Positions 1-8,575 of a DNA stretch of 39,509 bases are shown here, piece by piece. The stretch spans positions 1 through 39,509 of the forward strand of contig CAMWXG010000006.1 of assembly GCA_947178155.1 (NCBI GenBank), written 5' to 3'. The position numbers and the translations under genes were made by a program. The DNA is from an uncultured Lachnoclostridium sp. GTDB taxonomy: Bacteria; Bacillota; Clostridia; Lachnospirales; Lachnospiraceae. Positions within the stretch are counted from its first letter, which is position 1. Each line of letters starts with the position of its first letter. The notes below the pieces were generated by a model. That model was not told the DNA's origin and ran no database searches. It was given only the letters and a program-made list of their open reading frames with translations.

Positions 1-30
1 AATACTTTCTACTCCCACCCTATTATACGT

Positions 31-78
31 TGGATAATGAAAGTTATCCAGTAAAAAGAGCCGAAAGGCTCTTTTTAC
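31..78 (+). terminator. Tandem hairpins ending in a terminator
   Basis: Two hairpins stand end to end. The first has 7-bp arms TGGATAA and TTATCCA (31-37, 44-50). The second is a perfect 12-bp inverted repeat with a GAAA tetraloop (51-62, 67-78), whose 3' arm carries the T-run CTTTTT. The second is a typical intrinsic terminator for a gene ending upstream of the window. Because its 5' arm is A-rich it could also work on the minus strand. Confidence 0.8.
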
Positions 79-96
79 ATTTTAGTGCTTTTCTTT

Positions 97-105
97 TGCT
101 ATAAT
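97..105 (+). promoter_or_regulatory. Extended -10 promoter of the EAL gene
   Basis: TGCTATAAT is a consensus TATAAT with the TGn extension. No good -35 box is visible, which is usual for extended -10 promoters. The start codon at 177 would give a leader of roughly 65 nt. Confidence 0.6.
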
Positions 106-176
106 ATTTGCTAAAATAGATATTGAAGCCAATACAAAACACAGCAGATATTATAATTCAAGAAGGCGGTAGAAAT

Positions 177-2099
177 ATGACTTTAAATATACAATTTCAA
201 ATATGTGGGCTTATATTGTCAATTATGGTTGTAAGCATGTTTTTAAGGCGTAAATCATTAAATCTTTTTTCAGAAAAAATATTTATACATCTTTTATCTG
301 CTGTAGTATTTAGTTTGATATTTGATATTGTAAGTATTATAACAATACGTTGTTTTAGTGACTTATATAATATAATAAATATTATTATATGTAAGGTATA
401 TCTTTTTACTATTCCATTTACCTGTTATATGTTTATGTCATATGTATTTACAGATATATATAAAAGCAGGGATGTATTCCGCCGTAAAGTCTTAATTATG
501 GGTATACCAATAATTATTATTGCAGTAGGAATCTGCTTTCTTCCTATTTATTATAAAGTGGAAATAACATATGTTTATACATATGGGCCATCTGTAGTTC
601 TTGTTTTTGGTACAGCTATTACATATCTTTTTATTTCATTTATATTTATGATTGTTTACAGGAAAAATATATCAAAGGCACGTAAAGGTTCCATATTATT
701 TTTATGCATCACTACAATGATTGCAGGTACAATTGAGTTATTTGAAACAAAATATCTGCTTGTTGGATTTGCTATGGGGCTGTCAATGGTATATATATTT
801 ATGCGTCTTGAAAATCCATATGACCATATTGATAAAGTGTCAGGCTGTTTTAATTCAACGGCGTTTTCTTATTATATTAATGAATTAGGTCACGCAGCAG
901 ATGATAAGTGTGCTATTACCGTTTTTCTGGAAGATTTTAAATTTGTGCGTGAAACCTTTGGCACACAAAATGCAGATAAGCTTTTAGGGCAGATAGCGCA
1001 GTTTTTGGATTCATTTAAAGAAAGTTTGGTATTTCGCGTAGATGACCTTGAATTTACTTTGATATTTAGTGATACAGTCAACATGCAGCAAGCACTGGAT
1101 AACATAGAGAAACGTTTTAAAAATCCTTTTAACCTTATTGGAGCAGATATTAATTTATCAGTTTGCATTTGCTGCCTTAGAGATTTTAACATACTTGATG
1201 ATATAAACTTTATGAAAGAAGATATGCGCTACTTTTCAGAAGAAGCAAGGGAAAGTGCGAGTGGTATGATATTTGAAATTGATGAGGAGACATATTCTCA
1301 AAAGAAGGAAAAAAATCATGCAGAAAATACACTTAGGTGGGCGCTTGATGAAAATAAAGTTCAAGTATTTTTTCAACCGATTTTTTCAACCAAAAAGCAT
1401 AAATATACATCAGCGGAAGCCCTTGTACGTGTTTTCGACAAAGATGGAAAGTTTTTGTCACCAGAAATCTTTATTCCTATTGCTGAAAAGAATGGGATGA
1501 TACTTGAGATAGGCAGTGTAGTATTTGAAAAAGTGTGTCATTTTATGAGTATAGAAAAACCGGAGCGTTTTGGTATAGAGTATATAGAGGTTAATCTTTC
1601 AGTAGTGCAGTGTATGCAGGAAAGTCTTTCAAAGGAGCTTTTGAGAATTATGTCAAAGCATAATATTATGCCACAAAGGATTAATCTTGAGATTACAGAG
1701 ACAGCAGTTGTTAATTCTAAAAATACACTTAAACAGAATATGGAGGAATTAATTGAAAGTAATGTTACATTTTCACTTGATGACTATGGTTCCGGATATT
1801 CTAATCTGAGTTATGTAGTTGGGCTTCCGCTTACAATAGTCAAGCTTGATAAATCTTTGGTGTGGTCAGCATTTGCAAAGGATAAGGCAAAAGTAGCTAT
1901 GGAATTTACAATATCAATGATACGCAGCATGGATATGAAGGTACTTGCAGAGGGAGTTGAAACAGAGGAGCAGTATAAAGAACTTGAGCGTCTTGGCATT
2001 GACTATATACAAGGATATTACTTTTCAAGACCTCTTCCGCCGGAAAGGTTTATACAGGCTTTGCAGAATGAAATTCCTGTGCTTGCGGGAAATATGTAG
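177..2099 (+). CDS. Membrane EAL-domain c-di-GMP phosphodiesterase with degenerate GGDEF domain
   Basis: This 640-residue protein probably hydrolyses cyclic di-GMP. The first 205 or so residues hold about seven hydrophobic segments, a membrane sensor module. A GGDEF-like domain follows, but its signature reads RVDDLEF (about 288-294) instead of GGDEF, so cyclase activity is unlikely. The C-terminal EAL domain (about 385-630) keeps EALVR (E414), LEITET, DDYGSGYSNL (about 535), KLD, AEGVET and QGYYF, so the phosphodiesterase looks intact. The track starts at a TTG at 123. I chose ATG 177 because AAGGCGG lies 7 nt upstream, whereas the TTG has no ribosome site. It is monocistronic by position, between a terminator and a new promoter. 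The degenerate GGDEF may serve as a GTP or ligand sensor, as in other composite proteins; that is inference. Confidence 0.9.
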   Translation: MTLNIQFQICGLILSIMVVSMFLRRKSLNLFSEKIFIHLLSAVVFSLIFDIVSIITIRCFSDLYNIINIIICKVYLFTIPFTCYMFMSYVFTDIYKSRDVFRRKVLIMGIPIIIIAVGICFLPIYYKVEITYVYTYGPSVVLVFGTAITYLFISFIFMIVYRKNISKARKGSILFLCITTMIAGTIELFETKYLLVGFAMGLSMVYIFMRLENPYDHIDKVSGCFNSTAFSYYINELGHAADDKCAITVFLEDFKFVRETFGTQNADKLLGQIAQFLDSFKESLVFRVDDLEFTLIFSDTVNMQQALDNIEKRFKNPFNLIGADINLSVCICCLRDFNILDDINFMKEDMRYFSEEARESASGMIFEIDEETYSQKKEKNHAENTLRWALDENKVQVFFQPIFSTKKHKYTSAEALVRVFDKDGKFLSPEIFIPIAEKNGMILEIGSVVFEKVCHFMSIEKPERFGIEYIEVNLSVVQCMQESLSKELLRIMSKHNIMPQRINLEITETAVVNSKNTLKQNMEELIESNVTFSLDDYGSGYSNLSYVVGLPLTIVKLDKSLVWSAFAKDKAKVAMEFTISMIRSMDMKVLAEGVETEEQYKELERLGIDYIQGYYFSRPLPPERFIQALQNEIPVLAGNM

Positions 2100-2209
2100 A
2101 TGTATGTAATTGGGTTTTAGTGCTGATTGCATATATTTTCACAAACTGTATTCTATAAAAAATATATATTGGTCATAATTTTATAACAATTTTTACTTAT
2201 AATATAATT

Positions 2210-2239
2210 TATGAGCAATTGCAAAAGCAATTTCTCATA
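2210..2239. repeat. Inverted repeat in the EAL-foldase intergenic region
   Basis: TATGAGcAATTGC and GCAATTtCTCATA form a 13-bp stem with one mismatch around an AAAA loop. No T-run follows directly, so it is either a weak terminator of the EAL gene or an operator upstream of the next promoter. Confidence 0.45.
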
Positions 2240-2288
2240 AAAGGGCCTGTTTTTGGCTTATATATTGATTATAGGAAGCGTTTTTGCT

Positions 2289-2297
2289 TGCTATAAT
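2289..2297 (+). promoter_or_regulatory. Extended -10 promoter of the foldase operon
   Basis: TGCTATAAT, the same nine bases as before the EAL gene, lies 72 nt upstream of the foldase start. The leader would be about 66 nt and contains a possible hairpin (GCAG...CTGC enclosing TAGT...ACTA). Confidence 0.6.
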
Positions 2298-2369
2298 ATG
2301 ATAAAGTATATGATTAGCAGAGGTTTTTCTTGATAAATAGTAAGACTATCTGCAGAAATGAGGTAAGAT

Positions 2370-3458
2370 ATGGAATTTATAAAAGAGAACAAAAAGATAA
2401 TAATGATAATAGTATTATGTATTGCTTTATTTGCCGGAGGCATAGGTATAGGAATGTTTTTGGCTGGTGGAAAAGAAGAGGTACAGAAAAAACTGGGAGG
2501 AAATTATAAAGCTGTTGATTGTATAGAGTTTGAAGAAGATTATAATAAACTTGAAGTTTCGCTTGCTGTATCACAGGAAGATATAGATGCCGAGATAGAC
2601 AGTATTAAAGAGCAGCATACTACATATGAGCAAAAGATGGGTAATGTGGCAGACGGTGACATGATATATGCTAACATTGTAGGATATGTTAATGGGAAAA
2701 GAGCTGATGATGCATGTACTGAGGATTTTGTAATAATTGGTTCAGGGGACTGGATTGAGGGTTTTGAGGATGCATTAATTGGTATTAAGACAGGTACTAC
2801 GGCAGAGTTTACTATATCTGTTCCAAATGGTTCGTTTGGCAATAAAGATATTGATGGTCATGATATTTTATATAATGTAAAAGTGGAATATATATGTGGA
2901 GATTCTATAGTTCCTGAATATAATAATGAGTTTGTTCAGTCTATTTCTGATTATGAGACAACAGAGGAGTATACCAATTATATAAAGGAGAAGCTTTTGG
3001 AGGAAAATCAGACTGACAGGGCTGATTATGCATGGACTGATGTAATGGATATTTGCAAGGTTAAGACATATCCGGAGGATATGCTTGAAAAGGCAAGGGA
3101 TACTGTTTTACAGGGGTATTATGATATGGCAGAGCTTTATGGCTGTACTGAGGAGGAAGTGTTTATTGAGTTTGGTTATAAATCTAAGGAAGACTTTGTA
3201 AATGGTGACCTTGAAGAGCTTGCCAAAGATACGGTAAAAGAGCAGCTTCTTGCAAGAGCACTTGCCAGCAGAGAGAACATATCATATACACAGGAGGAAT
3301 ATGATGAGGTAGTAGATGATGAGTATTACTATTATGAGGATGAATATTCTTCTAAAGAGGAATATGAAAAAGAGAATAAGGAGGAGTTAGAGGATTTAGT
3401 ACTTATGAATGTTGTCAAGAAATGGATGGCAGATAATCTTAAATATGTTACAGAGTAA
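2370..3458 (+). CDS. Membrane-anchored trigger-factor-like FKBP-type peptidyl-prolyl isomerase
   Basis: This 362-residue protein begins with a short basic N-terminus and one hydrophobic segment (about 9-32) with no lipobox cysteine, so it is probably anchored with its bulk outside. Residues about 65-170 resemble the FKBP domain of trigger factor (DGDMIYANIVGYVNG, then GSGDWIEGFEDALIG). Residues about 185-355 resemble the trigger-factor C-terminal chaperone domain, interrupted by an acidic tyrosine-rich stretch (EYYYYEDEY). The N-terminal ribosome-binding domain of true trigger factor is missing and replaced by the membrane anchor. It likely folds secreted proteins, the job PrsA does in other Firmicutes; this is inference. 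It is first in an operon with the small membrane protein and the response regulator. GAGG precedes the ATG. Confidence 0.8.
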   Translation: MEFIKENKKIIMIIVLCIALFAGGIGIGMFLAGGKEEVQKKLGGNYKAVDCIEFEEDYNKLEVSLAVSQEDIDAEIDSIKEQHTTYEQKMGNVADGDMIYANIVGYVNGKRADDACTEDFVIIGSGDWIEGFEDALIGIKTGTTAEFTISVPNGSFGNKDIDGHDILYNVKVEYICGDSIVPEYNNEFVQSISDYETTEEYTNYIKEKLLEENQTDRADYAWTDVMDICKVKTYPEDMLEKARDTVLQGYYDMAELYGCTEEEVFIEFGYKSKEDFVNGDLEELAKDTVKEQLLARALASRENISYTQEEYDEVVDDEYYYYEDEYSSKEEYEKENKEELEDLVLMNVVKKWMADNLKYVTE

Positions 3459-3493
3459 AATGTGTATATGTATATACAGAAATGAGGATTATT

Positions 3494-4114
3494 ATGGATA
3501 ATCAGAATGAAAAATATGTTGTGGATGAGTTCTCTTTTTCTAATAAGGAGGATTATAACAGGGCAGCAAAGGAAAAGGAAACTATATCATATATCATTGC
3601 AAATACAGATATGAATGACTTGAAAGCAGTTTATAAGATATATAACCGTAGTATTGAAAAAAAGTCTTTTCAGACGGTTATCGGGCTTGAATTTGTAAAA
3701 AATATGAGAAAGAAGCTTATAGCATCAGGAATTGTGACTCCAGATACTATAAGCATAATACCTGTGCCAAGACAATCAGCAGTTTCAAATAGCAAGGCTT
3801 CAAAAAAGTCTGATAAGGGAGTTGTTAATGAAGAAGCTAAAGAAGAAATTGAAAAGTATAAGCTTGCATATGAGAATGTAGCAGCCGGAAGGACTATACG
3901 AAATATGTTGATTGTTTTTCTGTTTCTTATAATAATTGCTATGATGGTTATTACATATAACAGTAAATATTCAGTATTTACGTTTTTTACTAATTATAAG
4001 GCTGATATGGAAAATGAGTTAATTGATAAGTATGAAGGCTGGGAAAATGAACTCAATAAGCGTGAAGAGGAACTTAAACAGAGAGAGCAGGCTGTAGGGG
4101 ACAATACGCAGTAA
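3494..4114 (+). CDS. Hypothetical single-pass membrane protein with C-terminal coiled coil
   Basis: I do not recognise the family. The 206-residue product has a soluble charged N-terminal part (about 1-135), one hydrophobic segment (MLIVFLFLIIIAMMV, about 139-157), and a C-terminal stretch rich in Glu and Lys (WENELNKREEELKQRE) that looks like a short coiled coil. The track begins four codons earlier at 3482, but GAGG at 3484-3487 is correctly placed for ATG 3494. It lies 35 nt after the foldase and 18 nt before the response regulator, so all three are probably co-transcribed. It may be an accessory to the foldase or the two-component system, which cannot be shown from sequence. Confidence 0.75.
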   Translation: MDNQNEKYVVDEFSFSNKEDYNRAAKEKETISYIIANTDMNDLKAVYKIYNRSIEKKSFQTVIGLEFVKNMRKKLIASGIVTPDTISIIPVPRQSAVSNSKASKKSDKGVVNEEAKEEIEKYKLAYENVAAGRTIRNMLIVFLFLIIIAMMVITYNSKYSVFTFFTNYKADMENELIDKYEGWENELNKREEELKQREQAVGDNTQ

Positions 4115-4132
4115 GTTTGGAGGAAAACTGTT

Positions 4133-4804
4133 ATGGATAAGCTTAAGATTTTAGTTGTTGATGACGAGTCCAGAATGAGAAAACTCGTAAAAGATTTTCT
4201 TGTTAAGAGTAATCTTGATGTAATTGAAGCTGGTGATGGTGAGCAGGCGCTTGATATTTTTTATGAAAACAAAGATATTGCGCTTGTGATACTTGATGTT
4301 ATGATGCCTAAAAGAGATGGCTGGGAAGTATGCAGGGAAATAAGGAGATATTCACAGGTTCCTATGATAATGCTGACTGCAAGAGGAGATGAGAAGGATG
4401 AGCTTTTAGGTTTTGAGCTGGGGGTTGATGAGTATATCTCAAAACCATTCAGTCCTAAAATACTTGTAGCAAGGGTTGAAGCTATTCTTAGGAGGACGAA
4501 CAGCATTGAAGATGGAGAATTGGAGATTGGAGGTCTTTCAATTAACCAGTCTGCACATGAAGTTAAAATAGATGGGAAGATTATAGAACTTAGCTTCAAG
4601 GAGTTTGAACTTCTTACGTATTTTGTCACTAATCAGGGGGTAGCACTTTCAAGGGAGCGTATTTTAAATAATGTATGGAATTATGATTATTTTGGAGATG
4701 CACGTACTATTGACACTCATGTAAAAAAGCTTCGTAATAAGCTTGGAGATAAAGGTGCATATATTAAAACAATATGGGGAATGGGTTATAAATTTGAGGT
4801 ATAA
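4133..4804 (+). CDS. OmpR/PhoB-family response regulator
   Basis: This 223-residue DNA-binding response regulator has a receiver domain (1-120) with acidic residues D10 and D11, phosphoacceptor D55 (ILDVMMP), T82 and K104 (SKPF). A C-terminal winged-helix domain (about 128-222) carries the family patterns SFKEFELLTYFV and DTHVKKLRNKLG. The full-length, ungapped domains indicate an active transcription factor. SD GGAGG lies just upstream. The natural partner kinase is probably the HAMP kinase at 6826, but a chemoreceptor gene and a palindromic element separate them, an unusual order. Confidence 0.93.
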   Translation: MDKLKILVVDDESRMRKLVKDFLVKSNLDVIEAGDGEQALDIFYENKDIALVILDVMMPKRDGWEVCREIRRYSQVPMIMLTARGDEKDELLGFELGVDEYISKPFSPKILVARVEAILRRTNSIEDGELEIGGLSINQSAHEVKIDGKIIELSFKEFELLTYFVTNQGVALSRERILNNVWNYDYFGDARTIDTHVKKLRNKLGDKGAYIKTIWGMGYKFEV

Positions 4805-4829
4805 AGAGATTTTCAATATTAATAAAATT

Positions 4830-4861
4830 TTGTTAAAATTCTCCTCAAAATGTGCTATAAT
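4830..4861 (+). promoter_or_regulatory. Promoter of the chemoreceptor gene
   Basis: TGTGCTATAAT contains an extended -10 (4853-4861), and TTGTTA (4830-4835) is a possible -35 at a rather long spacing of 20. A leader of about 60 nt follows, with the hairpin ATGTC-TGATAAA-GACAT at 4892-4908. The chemoreceptor could therefore be transcribed apart from the response regulator. Confidence 0.55.
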
Positions 4862-4927
4862 TAATTTGCATTTAAAGAAGGTATTTGGAATATGTCTGAT
4901 AAAGACATTATATGAAGGAGGAGACAT

Positions 4928-6655
4928 ATGAGAAAAAGCATAGGCGCAAAGGTGTTGGGGGTACTTTCAATATTGTGTGCAATTTTTGTATTTGCAATAA
5001 TATCAAATATAATAGCACTTGGTATAATCAATGATTATAATGATATGGCTCTTAATGTCTATATGCAGGCTGCCAAGACTATGATAGGTCTTGAGAAGTC
5101 ATGCGAGCAGGTACAGCTGTATTCAGAACTTTGTTATTATAACCAAACTAAAGATAATACTGAGAATATTGAAAATCTTGATGCTGCATTGACTAAACTT
5201 TTAAATGATACAAAGACATTGTCAGAAATTTGTAGTAAAACAGGTAATGATGAAGTTATAGCAGCATATGATTCATATGTTGTTCAGCTTAATGGTTATA
5301 TTTCGACAGGTATGTCAATTAAAAATGCTATTTCAGAGGGAGATTATGAAACACTGGGTTTGAAAATGGGCTCATTCAGACATGGCATTTATTCATTAAG
5401 AGATGCTGGAGATGAGTATGATAAAGTTATAAGTGATCAGATAGTTGTACTGGAAAAGCATAGTTCAAATAGGATACAAGGTACAAATTTATTCAATTAT
5501 ACTCTTATCATAGTATATATTATAATAATATTGACTGCGCTTATTGTAGTGAGAAAGACAATCACCGGACCGGCAAAAGCTTCAGGCAGGCTGTTAAGAG
5601 ATATCGTTGATAAAATTGACAGAGAAGAGGGCGATCTTACAGAGCGTATTCCTGTTAAGTCAAAAGATGAGATAGGTCAGATGGCAGGGGGAATTAACAG
5701 CTTTATGGAAAGACTACAGGCAGTTATGAGAAAGCTTAAAGATGAGTCTGAGAAGATGATGATTTCAGCAGATGCAGTTACAAGAGAAGTTAATGAGTCA
5801 AATGAGCATGCTGGAAGTGTGTCGGCTGCTATGGAGGAAATGTCAGCCAGTATGGAGGAGATTTCAGCAACACTGGGGCAAATTGCAGAGGGAAGCAATA
5901 ATGTTATGGGTGAAGTGGAAGCTGCTAATACTCGTGTGCGTGATGGAGTAGGAATAGTAAAAGAAATTAAATCTCAAGCAGAACAGATATATAAAGAAAC
6001 TATTGAGGGTAAGGAAGATACTAGCCGTATAGTAGTTGGGATAAGAGATGAGTTGAGGAAAGCGCTGCAGGAAAGCCGAAGTGTAGATAAAATCAATGAA
6101 CTTATTGACGAGATATTAAATATTACAAGTCAGACGAATCTTTTGTCATTAAATGCCTCTATTGAAGCCGCCAGAGCAGGTGAGGCGGGCAAGGGATTTG
6201 CTGTAGTTGCTGATGAGATACGTGTGCTTGCAGACAGCAGTGCACAGACAGCAGGCAATATTCAAAATATCAGCAATCTTGTTATAGCTGCTGTAGATAA
6301 ACTGTCTAAAAATGCAGAGGATATGCTTAGGTTTATAGATGAAAAGGTTATGAGTGATTATGATGGTTTTGTAAAAGTAGTTGAGCAGTATGAGAAAAGT
6401 GCAGATAATGTCAACAGTATTTTTACAGAAGTTGCAGATAGTACAGATGATATTAATAATACTATAAAATTGATGAATACAAGTATTAATGATATTGCCA
6501 TAGCAGTAGATGACAGTGCAAGTGCAGTTACAAGTGTAGCAGAAAATGCAGTTGGTCTTGTAGATGCTATTGCACAGATACGTCAGGAAACGGAGAATAA
6601 TCAGGAAATTTCAACAGAACTTAGCAATGAAGTAAGTCGTTTCAAAAATGTCTAG
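4928..6655 (+). CDS. Methyl-accepting chemotaxis protein
   Basis: This is a 575-residue transmembrane chemoreceptor. TM1 is at about 7-30, followed by a helical extracytoplasmic sensor of about 155 residues resembling four-helix-bundle sensors, TM2 at about 188-208, a HAMP linker (about 210-265) and a long helical signalling domain. The hairpin tip is recognisable ([20 protein letters not shown]), the CheA/CheW contact region. No C-terminal methyltransferase-tethering pentapeptide is visible. AAGGAGG sits 7-8 nt before the ATG. The protein ends in SRFKNV; its stop codon TAG lies inside the left end of the palindromic element that starts at 6652. The ligand cannot be predicted. Confidence 0.95.
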   Translation: MRKSIGAKVLGVLSILCAIFVFAIISNIIALGIINDYNDMALNVYMQAAKTMIGLEKSCEQVQLYSELCYYNQTKDNTENIENLDAALTKLLNDTKTLSEICSKTGNDEVIAAYDSYVVQLNGYISTGMSIKNAISEGDYETLGLKMGSFRHGIYSLRDAGDEYDKVISDQIVVLEKHSSNRIQGTNLFNYTLIIVYIIIILTALIVVRKTITGPAKASGRLLRDIVDKIDREEGDLTERIPVKSKDEIGQMAGGINSFMERLQAVMRKLKDESEKMMISADAVTREVNESNEHAGSVSAAMEEMSASMEEISATLGQIAEGSNNVMGEVEAANTRVRDGVGIVKEIKSQAEQIYKETIEGKEDTSRIVVGIRDELRKALQESRSVDKINELIDEILNITSQTNLLSLNASIEAARAGEAGKGFAVVADEIRVLADSSAQTAGNIQNISNLVIAAVDKLSKNAEDMLRFIDEKVMSDYDGFVKVVEQYEKSADNVNSIFTEVADSTDDINNTIKLMNTSINDIAIAVDDSASAVTSVAENAVGLVDAIAQIRQETENNQEISTELSNEVSRFKNV

Positions 6656-6816
6656 TACAGCGTTGCATTAATCTCGAAGTAATAGGGGCCTGAATTTTGT
6701 GTCAGGACAAGGCGGAGGAATGAGGCAATGCGGTGGCATTGTTGACTGACGACAACACGGTACTGGAGCAAAAGACAGGCACATATTACTCGATTATTAA
6801 TGCAACACTGTACTAG
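6652..6816 (+). repeat. 165-bp palindromic element, copy A
   Basis: The ends are 21-bp inverted repeats with one mismatch (left CTAGTACAG..., right ...CTGTACTAG). Partial complementarity continues inward (GTAATA...GCCTG against CAGGC...TATTAC), so most of the element can fold into one long hairpin. The core, CAAGGCGGAGGAA ... GACTGACGACAACAC, flanks a small hairpin CAATGC-GGTG-GCATTG. The core matches copy B at 21473-21628 in the opposite orientation. It fills the MCP-kinase gap: its left end supplies the MCP stop codon and its right end runs into the AGGAGG of the kinase. TA lies at both ends, but the palindrome makes a target duplication undecidable. It may be a MITE-like repeat or a structured mRNA element. 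Confidence 0.85.
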
Positions 6817-6825
6817 GAGGTAGTT

Positions 6826-8403
6826 ATGACCAGATTTCATATTAGGGTAAAATCAATAAGGACGAAATTGATTCTTATCATGATTGCTATGCTTGGCATG
6901 ACAATTTTTATAATATGGATGATGAATATAATTTTGCTTCCAAGATATTATCAATATAAGAAAGTATCTATGCTCGAAGAGTGTTATGATAAAGCTAATA
7001 CAATAGTAAATAAGGATGATAATTATAAACAGGGTATTAGTGGTCTTTCAGATGAAAGCAAACTTTCATTTGAAATATTATCTGCAAACAATGCTTCTAA
7101 TATATATGTATTTAGTTTGACAGAGGTTTTTGGCAATATATTTTATACATATGATTATCCAATATCTGATTCTATTACAGATTTTCAGAAGCTGCGCATA
7201 CGGGAAAAAGCTAAAGAATATTTGTATATTTTACAATTAGAGTCTATTGGTGAAGAACGGGAAGGGAAAAAACAGGAATATATAGCAGATAATGATAATT
7301 ATATGGTCAGTAAGGTTATGGATGACCATATTGGTTCTTATTATATTGAGCTTTTTGGAAAGTTGGATTCAGGCTCTTTTGTATATGCGAATACAAATTA
7401 CCAGGGTATGACAGAAAATATAAATACATTTAACAGTTTTATATTTTATGTGGGACTTTGTGTAATAATTTTGGTTGCGGGCCTTATGGTGTTTATAAGC
7501 AACAGTTTTACCAAACCTTTACTTCAGCTTACAGATATAGCAAAGCGCATGTCAGAGCTTGATTTTGATGTAAGATATCCTGTAACTACACATGATGAAA
7601 TAGGGGTTCTTGGCAGCAGTATTAATACTCTTTTAGAAACACTTGAAAAGACTATATCAGAGTTAAAAACTGCTAATAATGAGTTGCAGAAGGATATTGA
7701 AAATAAAATACAAATAGATGAGATGAGAAAGGAATTTCTCTCCAATGTGTCACATGAATTAAAGACGCCGATTGCGCTTATACAGGGATATGCAGAGGGA
7801 CTTTATGACAATATTAATGATGACAGCGAGGACAGGGAATTTTATTGCGAAGTTATTATAGATGAAGCTAACAAGATGAATAAAATGGTTAAAAAACTTC
7901 TTGCGCTTAATCAAATTGAATTTGGCAAAAATCAGGTAACATTTGAAAGGTTTGATATAATTCAGGTTATAAAGTCGGTTATACAGTCAGCAGTACTCCT
8001 TGCTGAACAGAAGGGTGCAAATATATATATGGCTGATTATGATGCTATATATGTATGGGCAGATGAGTACATGGTTGAAGAAGTGGTGACTAATTATATA
8101 AGCAATGCCATTAATCATGTTGCAGGAGAAAAACGGATTGAGGTAAGTATAGAAAATAGACAGGAAGTTGTTCATATCAGTGTGTTTAATACCGGAAATC
8201 CTATACCAGAGAGTGAGCTTGACAAAATCTGGATAAAGTTTTATAAAGTGGATAAAGCAAGGACAAGGGAATATGGAGGGAACGGCATTGGGCTTTCCAT
8301 AGTAAAGGCTGTAATGGATTCAATGAATAGGAAATGTGGTGTTATTAACCATAATAACGGGGTTGAGTTTTGGTTTGAGTTAGACAGACAATGTTCTCAT
8401 TGA
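6826..8403 (+). CDS. Two-component sensor histidine kinase (HAMP-HisKA-HATPase)
   Basis: This 525-residue membrane kinase has TM1 at about 13-35, an extracytoplasmic sensor of about 170 residues, TM2 at about 206-226, a HAMP domain, a dimerisation domain with H310 in SHELKTPIALIQGYAEG, and an ATP-binding domain with N box SNAINHV, then NTGNPIPESEL and GNGIGLSIVKAVM. All catalytic motifs are present. It probably phosphorylates the OmpR-type regulator at 4133, the only orphan regulator of that class nearby. Its ribosome site AGGAGG partly overlaps the last bases of palindromic element A, and no promoter is evident, so expression probably depends on read-through across the element. Confidence 0.94.
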   Translation: MTRFHIRVKSIRTKLILIMIAMLGMTIFIIWMMNIILLPRYYQYKKVSMLEECYDKANTIVNKDDNYKQGISGLSDESKLSFEILSANNASNIYVFSLTEVFGNIFYTYDYPISDSITDFQKLRIREKAKEYLYILQLESIGEEREGKKQEYIADNDNYMVSKVMDDHIGSYYIELFGKLDSGSFVYANTNYQGMTENINTFNSFIFYVGLCVIILVAGLMVFISNSFTKPLLQLTDIAKRMSELDFDVRYPVTTHDEIGVLGSSINTLLETLEKTISELKTANNELQKDIENKIQIDEMRKEFLSNVSHELKTPIALIQGYAEGLYDNINDDSEDREFYCEVIIDEANKMNKMVKKLLALNQIEFGKNQVTFERFDIIQVIKSVIQSAVLLAEQKGANIYMADYDAIYVWADEYMVEEVVTNYISNAINHVAGEKRIEVSIENRQEVVHISVFNTGNPIPESELDKIWIKFYKVDKARTREYGGNGIGLSIVKAVMDSMNRKCGVINHNNGVEFWFELDRQCSH

Positions 8404-8575
8404 CGTTTATAATGATATTATGGTATTATAAAGATATATAAATTTTATGGTGCCATTTTGTGCTTATTCTAAACAAAATGTGTACATTTTAGTGATATAT
8501 TGTTAATTTGTTGCCGGAACACTAAATAGTGTAGAAGGTAATGTTGATATTTAAATCCTTACGGAGGTACATGGT
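8404..8575 (+). promoter_or_regulatory. Kinase-lipoprotein spacer with weak promoter candidate
   Basis: Three items are visible. CATTTTGT and ACAAAATG (8454-8461, 8473-8480) form an 8-bp stem without a T-run. TTGTTA (8500-8505) and TAAATA (8523-8528) are 17 nt apart and could be a promoter. ACACT-aaat-AGTGT overlaps that -10 and could be a small operator. None is strong alone. Confidence 0.35.
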
